A program made the position numbers and the translations under genes. Below, in pieces: positions 24,176 to 32,349 of a DNA stretch of 64,000 bases (the first letter of the stretch is position 1; each line of letters begins with the position of its first letter). The stretch is from contig NZ_SORE01000004.1 of assembly GCF_004366595.1 (NCBI RefSeq), forward strand, positions 1 through 64,000. Reading direction: 5' to 3'. The notes below the pieces were generated by a model, which saw only the letters and a list, made by a program, of their open reading frames with translations, had not been told where the DNA came from and made no database searches. The stretch comes from Paraburkholderia rhizosphaerae. Lineage in GTDB: Bacteria; Pseudomonadota; Gammaproteobacteria; Burkholderiales; Burkholderiaceae.

Positions 24176-25084
24176 TCAATCCAGAAAACTGAGCAGATCC
24201 CTGTAGCGGTCCCGCGCGGGCGTTTCGGTGTTACGGCGCATCATGTTCTGCCACGCTAAAGACTTGGCTGTCTTATCGCGCGTCGCTTTGGCGGAAAGAT
24301 CGAAGGTGACCGAATACTTGAGTTCGTTCAGCAAATGCCATACCTCGTGCGGCACATCGCAACCATCAAGCATCTCGAGTATTTTCCCTTGTATCTCGTT
24401 GATCTTTGTCTGGATCGGCGTTGCACCGGACAGATGCGGATCGAAATTCAGATATTTGCGCGCCGCGTTCCGGTAGACGCCGATCCTGCCGGCCGCTTGC
24501 GGCGATGGATTCGGCTTGCCGTCAGCCCCATAAGCAGGAATGTCGGCATCAGTCAGAACGTCGTGCAGTGCATTCTCATATTTTCTAAGGTTCGCGCGCA
24601 CTTTCTCGATTGCCTGATTGATATCGGCCCGGTCGGGAACGAGATTGTCCGGCGATCCATTAATTTTCCTGGCGACGAAGCGCATGTAATCGTCGACCGT
24701 TTTGGCGGTCGTCACGTAGCGACGTGCGGCTAACGGCGCTTTCAGTTCGCTCAGAAGCTCGCCGGGCCGTGTGAATTCCTTTTCCATCGCGGTGAACACG
24801 CTGTTCAGTATCGGCCTGAGGTCTTCGTCCCAGTGCAGCAGATGGCGTCTGTCCTCGACCGGCACCAACACCCCGTTCACAGTCAGGTTTTCGTCCTGAT
24901 TGACCTCGAGCTCTTTTGCTTGCGTCGTCCACTCCGGCCGGCCCACGACGTTGATGTCCCCGTTGGGCGTCCGGAGAATGCCGAATCTGATCTTTTTCTT
25001 CGGGACGGCCGCGATAACGCGTGAGCTCCGGGGTCGGCTTTTGACTTTCCGGCGAGAACCCGATTTATGCGGAGAAACAGCCAT
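24176..25084 (-). CDS. Unrecognised protein next to tssA
   Basis: This soluble protein of about 302 residues starts with a basic stretch (HKSGSRRKVKSRPRSSRVIA), then an alpha-helical body with GDINVVGRPEWTTQAKELEV and HEVWHLLNELKYSVTFDLSA. The start at 25084 is chosen because the upstream 30 codons lack a ribosome binding site and look unlike protein. No known domain, signal peptide or membrane segment was found. It is divergent from tssA, at the very edge of the type VI cluster. A role as cargo or accessory gene is possible but rests on position only. Confidence 0.7.
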   Translation of the reverse strand: MAVSPHKSGSRRKVKSRPRSSRVIAAVPKKKIRFGILRTPNGDINVVGRPEWTTQAKELEVNQDENLTVNGVLVPVEDRRHLLHWDEDLRPILNSVFTAMEKEFTRPGELLSELKAPLAARRYVTTAKTVDDYMRFVARKINGSPDNLVPDRADINQAIEKVRANLRKYENALHDVLTDADIPAYGADGKPNPSPQAAGRIGVYRNAARKYLNFDPHLSGATPIQTKINEIQGKILEMLDGCDVPHEVWHLLNELKYSVTFDLSAKATRDKTAKSLAWQNMMRRNTETPARDRYRDLLSFLD

Positions 25085-25462
25085 CGTAGTACGCTCCAGT
25101 GAGTATTTCGCGCTGACCTGAACGAAAGCAATGCCCGGCGTCATCGCGGGCGTCATGACATGTAGCTGATACACCGCACGTTCGCCAGACCCTTGAGATA
25201 TTTGACGGCCTGTTCGATTCGAACATCATCCGCCTTCGCCAGCATTGCGCTTTCCTCTGTGTCGTGGAAAACGTCAGCTTCAAGACAACAGCGCGGCTGG
25301 CCCAACTATTCCTGACTGGTTTTCAATCAAGCTGCGCTGCGGCGGGAATAACTGCCGCGTGCCCGCTGTTGTAATCGACGGGAGACACGCGGCCGCATGC
25401 ACGGCTTCGCACGCAATGCCTCCTGACCATTCCACCCTCACCATAGCGCCAGCCGGACCGAC
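25085..25462. other. Divergent promoter region before tssA
   Basis: There is no gene in these 378 bases, which separate the unrecognised leftward gene from tssA. Promoters for both must lie here, but no convincing minus 10/minus 35 pair or palindrome was identified. Confidence 0.4.
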
Positions 25463-26512
25463 ATGACGCCTATCGATCTGAGCCCCCTGCTCGCCCCCAT
25501 CGACGACACCGCACCGACCGGACCGAACCTCGAATACGATCCGGAATTCGCCGAACTCGAGCGAATCGCGACGCCGAAGTCCGAGCGTTCGATCGGCGAC
25601 ACCGTGAAAGCCGCGGAAGAGCCCGACTGGGATAAAGTTGCCAGCGTCGCCGTTGCGCTTTTCGCGCGCACCCGCGACCTGCGCGTCGCGATCCATCTAA
25701 CCACCGCGTGGACACGGCGCGACGGCCTGCCCGGCTGGCGCGCCGGTCTCGCGCTGGTGCGCGGTCTGCTCGAGCGCTATTGGGAACCGGTGCATCCGCA
25801 ACTCGATGCGGACGACGACAGCGACCCCACGGCCCGCTCGAATGCGCTGATGCCGCTAGGCGACACGCAAAGCGTACTCGGCTATTTCCGCAGCGCGCCG
25901 TTCGTGCAGTCCACGCGTCTGGGCCGCTTTTCGCTGCGCGATCTGCGCATTGCGAACGGCGCGTTGCAGGTCGCGCAACCGGACCACGGCGCGCCGCTGC
26001 CGACCCTCGTCGAACTCGAAGCCTGCTGCAGCGATTGCCCGGACGATCAGCTTCCCGAAACGGCCGCGTTGCTCGCCGCGGCGCTCGACGATGCGCGAGC
26101 GATCGACGCACTGCTGGTCGAGCGTCTGAGCACGGCCAGCCCGGACCTCACGCACCTGATCGCCGATCTTTACGAACTGCGAAAGTTCGTCGACGCGCAA
26201 GTCGCACGACGATTTCCCGAACTGGCCGCGCGGCAAGCCGCGGACAACGCGGCGCCCGATAGCGCCGCACCCCAACCTGACACTGCGCACACCCCGCGCG
26301 ACGACGGCAAGATTCGCGGTTCGAACGACGTGCTGTTGCGCATCGATGAAATCTGCGAGTACTACGATCGCAACGAGCCGTCGAGCCCTGTCCCCGTTCT
26401 GTTAAAGCGCGCGCGGCGTCTGGTCGGCAAGAGCTTCGCCGATGTGCTGAAAAACGTCGCGCCGGGCGGGCTGGCCGAATTGCAGACGCTCGCCGGGCCG
26501 CAAGACGAATGA
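25463..26512 (+). CDS. tssA: Type VI secretion protein TssA (ImpA_N)
   Basis: This 349-residue TssA-type cap protein helps prime assembly of the sheath on the baseplate. The ImpA_N region at residues 1-120 contains LLAPIDDTAPTGPNLEYDPE, PDWDKVASVAVALFARTRDL and LTTAWTRRDGLPGWRAGLAL. The short carboxyl half ends with IDEICEYYDRNEPSSPVPVL and GKSFADVLKNVAPGGLAEL, as in the short TssA class. It is the only T6SS gene on the plus strand, converging on the ppkA end of the main operon. It therefore needs its own promoter. The match of motifs and length is strong. Confidence 0.93.
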   Translation: MTPIDLSPLLAPIDDTAPTGPNLEYDPEFAELERIATPKSERSIGDTVKAAEEPDWDKVASVAVALFARTRDLRVAIHLTTAWTRRDGLPGWRAGLALVRGLLERYWEPVHPQLDADDDSDPTARSNALMPLGDTQSVLGYFRSAPFVQSTRLGRFSLRDLRIANGALQVAQPDHGAPLPTLVELEACCSDCPDDQLPETAALLAAALDDARAIDALLVERLSTASPDLTHLIADLYELRKFVDAQVARRFPELAARQAADNAAPDSAAPQPDTAHTPRDDGKIRGSNDVLLRIDEICEYYDRNEPSSPVPVLLKRARRLVGKSFADVLKNVAPGGLAELQTLAGPQDE

Positions 26513-26543
26513 CCCGCTAGCGTGCGCAAAAAAACGCGCGCAT

Positions 26544-26852
26544 TCACACGGTGCGCAGCATCAGCCAGTAAAACAGCGCGAGACCCACGCAGATCGCGCC
26601 GAATACGCCCAGCGACAACACCCGTCGACGCCGGCGCGACGCGCGCCGCGCGGATCCTGCCGGGTCACCCGGTTGGCCCGCGGACGCCGGGCGCCGCACC
26701 GTGTCGCGGGCGGTCGCGCACGTTTCGTCGTCCGGCGCTGCAAGCAGACAGCGGCGCCGCCGCCGGTATTCATCCCGTGCAATGCGACCCAGCCGATGCG
26801 CGTCGTCGAGTGCGCTCAACTGCAGATTGACGCGCCGTTCGCGTTCGGTCAT
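26544..26852 (-). CDS. Small membrane protein coupled to ppkA
   Basis: This 102-residue protein has a helical amino half (LSALDDAHRLGRIARDEYRR), an Arg-rich linker and one carboxyl-terminal membrane segment (LSLGVFGAICVGLALFYWLM) that ends four residues from the stop. The ATG forms an ATGA overlap with the ppkA stop codon (26849-26852), so translation is coupled. The layout (cytoplasmic helix, tail-anchored) suggests a membrane partner of the kinase system, but no family is known to me. An upstream methionine 6 codons earlier is possible. It is the last gene of the leftward T6SS operon. Confidence 0.65.
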   Translation of the reverse strand: MTERERRVNLQLSALDDAHRLGRIARDEYRRRRRCLLAAPDDETCATARDTVRRPASAGQPGDPAGSARRASRRRRRVLSLGVFGAICVGLALFYWLMLRTV

Positions 26853-29800
26853 GCCGGGTCCCTCGTCCACTGCGCCGGCGCGCGCACCGCGCCGGCGCGC
26901 GCGCCGTTCTGCGGGCTGCGCACGCGCGCCTTGATCTGCGCAAGCCAGCCGCGCAGTCCGCCACGCGGCAGTTGCCGGCTCGCGCCGATATCGCTGTCCA
27001 GTTGCTTCATGCCGTCGGGGTCGAGTGCCTCGTCCGCGTCATAGCGCGCCTGCAACCCCTGATACTCGACGTCGGTCAAATGCTGCTTGCGTGCAGTCTC
27101 CAACGCCGCGGCCAGCTCGTAACGTTCCGCGGCGTTGCTCAGCTCGGGCAGCGCGCCGAGCGCCTTCGCGCCCTGCGACGCAAGGTTCGCCGCGTCGGTC
27201 AGCCCGCCTTGCCGGCACAGCGCGCGTGCGTCGCCCAGATACGCATTGCTGACGAGTTGCGGCGCGACGCCCGTCAGGAACGGATTGCCCGGTTGCAACG
27301 CCTTGAGCCGGTCGAACGATTCCTGCGCGGTATCCGCGTCGTTCGCAGCGGCCGCGCGGCGCAGCGAATCGATCGCCGATGCGACTTCGTCATCGGCCAC
27401 CTGCTGGTCGATCTTCTGTTGCTGCAACAAACCCTGCAGACGATCGCGCTGCTCATTGAGCTCGGTCGACTGCGGGTCATATTTCAATCCGATGTCGACC
27501 AGACTCAGGCTTGGCTGAACTTTCGCGGGGTCGCTGACGCGGCCCACCGCGACGACGATGCCGTCGGCCAGCGCATCGATCGCCTGTCCTGTTTCGGGTG
27601 CCGTATCGTTTTGCAGCACCGCCATCGCATTAGCCACCGCGCTGCGCCACGGGTCGCCGGGCGCGGGCCGGCTCGCGAGGTCCGTCAGCGCGCGGCGCGC
27701 ATCGGCTACGGTCATCGAGTGCGACCCGGGAACCGGCAATCCCGCCGCGACCGCCGCCACCGCCGCCGCGAGCTCGCTGCGCCGATGCTTGAACTGAGCG
27801 GAGTCCGGGAACATTTGCAAGCCGAGCTCGATCCACGCGCGCGCCTCGTCGAACTTGTCGTTCGCGATCGAATGGCGAATCGATGCATCGAATTTCATCT
27901 GCAGCGCGGCGCTGGTCAGCAGTGCGCCATGCGGGTCCAGCGCGCGGATGCGGCCAATCACGTCAGCCGCTTTGGCGGGCCGTCCTTCGACGAACCGGGC
28001 GTTGTCGAACGTATCGTCGAGCTGGTTGCTCAAGTCGCCGAGCACCGTGTTGCGCTGATCATCGATCTGTTTGCGGCGCGCGTCGAGCGCGGTCGAAAAC
28101 AGTTCGAGGCGCTCGCGCAGCTGGAACACATGCTGGGCCGCCGCGTAGTCGAGGCGCCCAGCCGCCGGGTTCCAGTATTCGTCCAGACGCGCGAGCAGAT
28201 AGTTCTGGATCACGTCGCCCTGCTCGAGCACGATGCGCCTGCGCTGTTCGTTGCCCAGTCCGTTGAGCGCCTGCGCGGCCTGGTCTTCATTCGAAAAATG
28301 CCGAGGGTCACTGATCGAGAACCGCGCCATCAGATCGTCGGCGTGCCGCTGCCGCGCGAACCCGTGCAGCAGCCAGCCGCCCACAGCCAGCAGCACGAGC
28401 ACGGCGGCGCCTGCCACGTACGGCGCGAGCCGCTCGTGCAACCGGCGCCGGCGCAAGCCTTCGAGCAGCGCCAGCGCGCTTTGCAGGCGGGCTTCGCCGC
28501 TAAACGCAAGGCTGTCCGCAAGCGCCTTGTTCTGGCGCTTCGTCAGCCCCGGTACGAACGGCGCCTTGCGGCCTTCGGCGAGCGCGGCTTGCGCGCTGAG
28601 CTTGTCGAATGGATGCTGGCCGGTGAGCAACTCGACGATCACGCAGCCGAACGCGTACACGTCGTCGCCGGACGTCGGCTGCTTGCCCTCGATCATCTCG
28701 AGGCTCGCGTAGGCTGGCGTCATCGCACCGAGCGTGCCGGCGTCGAATACGGTGTGGTCGTTTGCCGGTCCGTGGGGCGCCGCCTGGTCTGCTTTTCGAC
28801 CCGCTTCATAGCCTGTTTGCTGCCCCGCTTCCCGACGCGCATCATGGCCTGCTTCATGGCTCGCTTCATGGCCGTGCGCGCCGCCATATTTGCCCGCGCG
28901 CGCGATACCAAAGTCGAACACCTTGGCGACGCCTTCGCGCGTCACCATCACATTGGCCGGCTTGAAGTCGGAATGCACGATGCCGTTTGCGTGGGCGCGC
29001 TCGAGCGCATGCGCCATGCCTTCGATCAGCGGCCACACGACATCGAGGCGCATGCCCGCATACGCCCGCTCGCGGATCAGCGTGCGCAGGTCGGTGCCAT
29101 CGATGTACTCCATCGTCATGAAGACGATCGTGCCGTCCTTGTCGAAGTCGTAGACCCGCACGATGTTGTCGTGCGCGAGCTGCTGTGCGCGGCGTGCTTC
29201 GCGTTGCAGCGCGATCAGCGAATCGGGATGGCGGCGGAATTCGTCGTTCAGCACCTTCACCGCGACATACGGATCGCGGTCGCGCGCTTCGACCTTGCGC
29301 TCGTCGCGCGCCAGATAGACGACACCCATGCCGCCGCGGCCGAGTTCGCGCTCGAGCAGAAAGCGCCCTTTCAGCAGCATGCCGACGCTCGCGTGCACGC
29401 CAGCCTCCGCCTCGGCGATCCTGCGCCAGCTCGCCTGATTGCGGCTGCTGTCGCTGCCGGTGCCGGTGCCGGTGCCGGTGCCAGTCTGATGGCGGCTCGC
29501 GGGTTTCACGACGGTCGCATCGTCGTACGGGGACGCGCGCGCCGCCGTGGGTTGCACGACGGTCGCCGCGTCGGCCACGCGCGGCGACGGGCGCAAGGCA
29601 GGATTTAACGCGGGTTCTAACCCGGCCTCCAAAGCAGGCCTCAACCCGGGCTTCATCCTGGTCGCATCGGCAAGTTCCGATGCCTGCGACGCTTCCTGCG
29701 ATTGCGACGCTTGCGCCGCGGTCATGTGCTGCGACGCCTGCAAGCGTCGCGACAGCGCGGTGGCCACCGCGGGCGCCAGCGCGCCATCGTCGCGCAGCCG

Positions 29801-29932
29801 CTCGAGCGCGGCCAGTTCGGCCAGATGATCTTCCGTCGGCCGCGCGCCGCGCGCTTCGACCGCATCAAGCAGCGCGACGAGCCCGAGCGTGTTTTCACGA
29901 AAAGCGGTGATGAGGTCTTCGAAGTCTTTCAT
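26849..29932 (-). CDS. ppkA: T6SS Ser/Thr protein kinase PpkA
   Basis: This 1027-residue membrane kinase phosphorylates T6SS FHA proteins to promote assembly. After a helical start (DFEDLITAFRENTLGLVALL), a low-complexity linker precedes the kinase domain at about residues 190-470: LGRGGMGVVYLARDE, VAVKVLN, VHSDFKPANVMV, FDFGIARAG. The catalytic loop is HSD instead of HRD, so it lacks the usual arginine. One membrane segment (YVAGAAVLVLLAVGGWLLHG) at about residue 510 is followed by a long helical periplasmic region. Linker repeats are encoded at 29456-29485 and 28804-28884. It starts 9 bases after the pppA stop. Confidence 0.93.
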   Translation of the reverse strand: MKDFEDLITAFRENTLGLVALLDAVEARGARPTEDHLAELAALERLRDDGALAPAVATALSRRLQASQHMTAAQASQSQEASQASELADATRMKPGLRPALEAGLEPALNPALRPSPRVADAATVVQPTAARASPYDDATVVKPASRHQTGTGTGTGTGSDSSRNQASWRRIAEAEAGVHASVGMLLKGRFLLERELGRGGMGVVYLARDERKVEARDRDPYVAVKVLNDEFRRHPDSLIALQREARRAQQLAHDNIVRVYDFDKDGTIVFMTMEYIDGTDLRTLIRERAYAGMRLDVVWPLIEGMAHALERAHANGIVHSDFKPANVMVTREGVAKVFDFGIARAGKYGGAHGHEASHEAGHDARREAGQQTGYEAGRKADQAAPHGPANDHTVFDAGTLGAMTPAYASLEMIEGKQPTSGDDVYAFGCVIVELLTGQHPFDKLSAQAALAEGRKAPFVPGLTKRQNKALADSLAFSGEARLQSALALLEGLRRRRLHERLAPYVAGAAVLVLLAVGGWLLHGFARQRHADDLMARFSISDPRHFSNEDQAAQALNGLGNEQRRRIVLEQGDVIQNYLLARLDEYWNPAAGRLDYAAAQHVFQLRERLELFSTALDARRKQIDDQRNTVLGDLSNQLDDTFDNARFVEGRPAKAADVIGRIRALDPHGALLTSAALQMKFDASIRHSIANDKFDEARAWIELGLQMFPDSAQFKHRRSELAAAVAAVAAGLPVPGSHSMTVADARRALTDLASRPAPGDPWRSAVANAMAVLQNDTAPETGQAIDALADGIVVAVGRVSDPAKVQPSLSLVDIGLKYDPQSTELNEQRDRLQGLLQQQKIDQQVADDEVASAIDSLRRAAAANDADTAQESFDRLKALQPGNPFLTGVAPQLVSNAYLGDARALCRQGGLTDAANLASQGAKALGALPELSNAAERYELAAALETARKQHLTDVEYQGLQARYDADEALDPDGMKQLDSDIGASRQLPRGGLRGWLAQIKARVRSPQNGARAGAVRAPAQWTRDPA
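28804..28884. repeat. 12-base repeat encoding HEAx-type units in PpkA
   Basis: Related 12-base units around GCTTCATGGCCT recur within the kinase insert, most clearly as three consecutive copies near 28849-28884. They encode tetrapeptides such as HEAS, HEAG, REAG and YEAG. The tract lies between the kinase core motif FDFGIARAG and the next conserved block. Confidence 0.55.
29456..29485. repeat. Hexanucleotide repeat in ppkA linker
   Basis: Four perfect GCCGGT units at 29456-29479 are followed by one GCCAGT. On the coding strand they give alternating Thr-Gly residues in the linker before the kinase domain. Because the unit is six bases, changes in number would alter length but not frame. Confidence 0.75.
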
Positions 29933-29941
29933 GGTGGATTT

Positions 29942-30703
29942 TCACGGCTCATCGAGCCGCACGATCACAGCGGAAAGGTTGTCGCGGGCAGCGCGCTCAA
30001 GTGCCTGTGTAAAGAGCCGCGTCAGCTGCTCATGCGGTCCGGCGCCGCTATCGCGATACGCGAGCTCCAGTTCGTCGTCGCTGAGCTCCTTGTTGATGCC
30101 GTCGGAACAGAGCAGGAATTGCATACCGGCGCGGCTACCGGCAACCGCCCAGTCCAGATAAAGCTGATCCTCCGCGCCGATCGCACGGGTCAGCACGCCC
30201 GCGCCGGCCGGACCATGCGCCGCCGCGCCGAATTGCGTGACGTCCGGCTTCAGGCCGTGCACATGATCGCGCGTGAGCTGGCGCAGCTGACCGTTCTCAT
30301 AGACATACGCGCGGCTGTCGCCGACCCAGCCGCACAGCACGAACTGCCTGTCGTGCACGAGGATCACCACCGTCGAAGCGATCACATCGACCTGACGCAC
30401 GAGCGCGAAGTCGCGCAGTTCCGCGTTGATCTGCTGCAGCGTGTCCTCGATCGCTTCGATGAAGTCATACACATCGCCGTCGCGCCGCAACGCGCCGAGC
30501 CGCTCGACAATCAGCGCGCTCGCATAGTCGCCGGCCGCATGGCCGCCCACGCCGTCGGCGACCACCCACAGGCCGAGGTCGTCGCGCGCGAGAATTGCGT
30601 CTTCGTTGCGACGGCGCACCTTGCCGGTTTCGGTGCGGCCCGCGGACACGCAACGCGTAATCGGGTCTTGCTTGTGTTGGGTGGTGCGCTTCGTGCCGTT
30701 CAT
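29942..30703 (-). CDS. pppA: T6SS PP2C phosphatase PppA
   Basis: This 253-residue PP2C-type phosphatase reverses PpkA phosphorylation and so turns the secretion system down. Metal-binding motifs are intact: RRRNEDAIL, VVADGVGGHAAGDYAS, WVGDSRAYVYENGQL, LLCSDGINKELSDDE and AARDNLSAVIVRL. The ATG at 30703 forms an ATGA overlap with the tagF stop. There is no membrane segment. Residue order and length match PppA proteins of other T6SS loci. The gene lies between tagF and ppkA, the usual regulatory trio. Confidence 0.94.
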   Translation of the reverse strand: MNGTKRTTQHKQDPITRCVSAGRTETGKVRRRNEDAILARDDLGLWVVADGVGGHAAGDYASALIVERLGALRRDGDVYDFIEAIEDTLQQINAELRDFALVRQVDVIASTVVILVHDRQFVLCGWVGDSRAYVYENGQLRQLTRDHVHGLKPDVTQFGAAAHGPAGAGVLTRAIGAEDQLYLDWAVAGSRAGMQFLLCSDGINKELSDDELELAYRDSGAGPHEQLTRLFTQALERAARDNLSAVIVRLDEP

Positions 30704-32349
30704 GCGTCGCTCCCGATCACCGCGAGCGGCCATTGCGCCGGCTGCGCACCGAGCCCCGCGCACGCGGCGAGGTACGCGCGTGCGTCGTCGCCGCCCGGCA
30801 GACGTAGCGCTTCGCTAACGAGCCCCTGCGGCAACTGCGCGAGCGCGCGTGTCGCGAGCAGCACCAGACGGTCGCCGGCTTCGAACTCGCCGATCGCTTC
30901 ATCGCGATGCGGCGGCTCGCTCGTGCCCAGTCCGGGCATCGTGAGCCACGCGTCGCCAAATAGCAGGTCATCGAATTCGCCGCCCGCGCCCGCCGAACGC
31001 TCGACGAACAATGGCCTGAGCACACCGCGCCGCCAATGCCAAGCCGACGCGGCGCCGATGCGCAGCAGATGCACGCGGCCTTCGATAAAACGCACCGCGA
31101 GCGCGACGCCCTCTTCGTTCACCGGCTCGAGCGGATCGTCGCTGATCGCGCACAGCGGCGCATGCAGCGGGAGCAGGCTCGCTTGCAGGTGATGCAGGTC
31201 CGGCGCGCCGCTCGTGAGCGCCGCCGCGCGGATGCTGAGCGCGGCCCGGCGACGCGGATCGGGCGGCCCATCGTCGGCGCTGATCAGCAAAGTACGGCCG
31301 TGGTCCAGATACATCAGCGCCGCATCGGCCAGTTCCGGCAACGGCTCGGGCAGCGCGGCGCGACTCGCGCGGGCTTCGGCATCGCGATAACTCGAGCGGC
31401 TTGCAGGCGCGCTCAGCGCGCTCGTGTCGATGTTTTGCGTCACTGACAAAGATGCGCCGGGCGGCGACGCAGCCGAAGTCTGCGCGGTGCGTCGCCAGAT
31501 CGTGTCCGACGAAGCGGCGCTCGCGGTGTCATGCTTCGTTCCGGATTCAATATGCTCGCGCCACTCGTCGAGATAAACGCGCGAGTCAGACGCTGCGTCC
31601 GGGCGAGCGGGCCATGACGGCGCAAGCTCGAAACCGCCGGTCCGATCGTCGTGCGCGAAAGCGTGCACCGTCGATGGCGCCGTCCATTCCGGCGCGGGTG
31701 CCGGTTCGAGCAGCGCGGCATAACTGCGCGGCAAACCACGCGTCGCGAGCAGCCGCCGTGCGCGTTGCGTCCACCACAGGCACCATGCGCCGGGCTGCGC
31801 GCTGAGTTGCCGCCACGCTTGTGTCAGCAGCACGGCCGCCGCGGTGCGTTCGTCCGATGTCAGCTGCCATTGCCCGCCGCTCCAGTCGAGCCCATGCCAG
31901 ACCTGCGCGGCATCGTGCGCACGCCGAAGCGGATGCGGCAACGCGGCGACCCGCGCATCGAAGGTCTCCACGCTGACCGCTTCGTATTGCGCGCCGCGAT
32001 ACACGCGCTCCAGCGCATCGAACCATGCTTCGTCGCCGAGCATCGCGGCCGGATCGCCCGCGCACGGCGCGGCCAGCGTCATCGGAAATGCGCGTCCCAC
32101 GCGGTCTTCCGCAGGTCCGATCAAGCCGCACCACGCACCGTCGCCGCAGACTTGCGCAGGCAATACGAAGCGCCAGGCGAGACCGTCGCGCCACGCCTGC
32201 GCCCACTGCCCGTCCAGTTCGCGGCGCCCGGTTTCGAGCGCACGCTGAAAGTGGCGATCCCAACTGTCGACGAATGCAGCCGGCAGCCGGCGCTGCACGA
32301 AATCGCCCGCGCCAGGCAGCTTGCCGTAGAAACCGATCTGAGCGCTCAT
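30700..32349 (-). CDS. tagF: TagF with C-terminal pseudo-phosphatase domain
   Basis: This is a 549-residue T6SS regulator; TagF represses assembly post-translationally. The TagF domain at residues 1-200 starts IGFYGKLPGAGDFVQRRLPA and includes QWAQAWRDGLAWRFVLPAQV and WWTQRARRLL. The region 330-549 follows the strand order of PP2C, but each catalytic site is changed: the GDSR position reads GAAS and the SDG position reads ATR (GDRLVLLATRALAQLPQG). It cannot bind metals as PP2C does. Fusions of TagF with a PppA phosphatase are known elsewhere; here pppA also exists as a separate intact gene. The ATG overlaps the tssM stop (ATGA at 32346-32349). Confidence 0.87.
   Translation of the reverse strand: MSAQIGFYGKLPGAGDFVQRRLPAAFVDSWDRHFQRALETGRRELDGQWAQAWRDGLAWRFVLPAQVCGDGAWCGLIGPAEDRVGRAFPMTLAAPCAGDPAAMLGDEAWFDALERVYRGAQYEAVSVETFDARVAALPHPLRRAHDAAQVWHGLDWSGGQWQLTSDERTAAAVLLTQAWRQLSAQPGAWCLWWTQRARRLLATRGLPRSYAALLEPAPAPEWTAPSTVHAFAHDDRTGGFELAPSWPARPDAASDSRVYLDEWREHIESGTKHDTASAASSDTIWRRTAQTSAASPPGASLSVTQNIDTSALSAPASRSSYRDAEARASRAALPEPLPELADAALMYLDHGRTLLISADDGPPDPRRRAALSIRAAALTSGAPDLHHLQASLLPLHAPLCAISDDPLEPVNEEGVALAVRFIEGRVHLLRIGAASAWHWRRGVLRPLFVERSAGAGGEFDDLLFGDAWLTMPGLGTSEPPHRDEAIGEFEAGDRLVLLATRALAQLPQGLVSEALRLPGGDDARAYLAACAGLGAQPAQWPLAVIGSDA

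Noticed and set aside
29456..29485. Phase-variable switching of ppkA by the GCCGGT repeat
   Set aside because: The unit is six bases, so gain or loss keeps the frame. Only length variation is possible.
26972..29608. A long plus-strand open frame opposite ppkA
   Set aside because: High-GC coding DNA often leaves long antisense frames. This one is Arg-rich, lacks domains, and ppkA on the other strand is certain.
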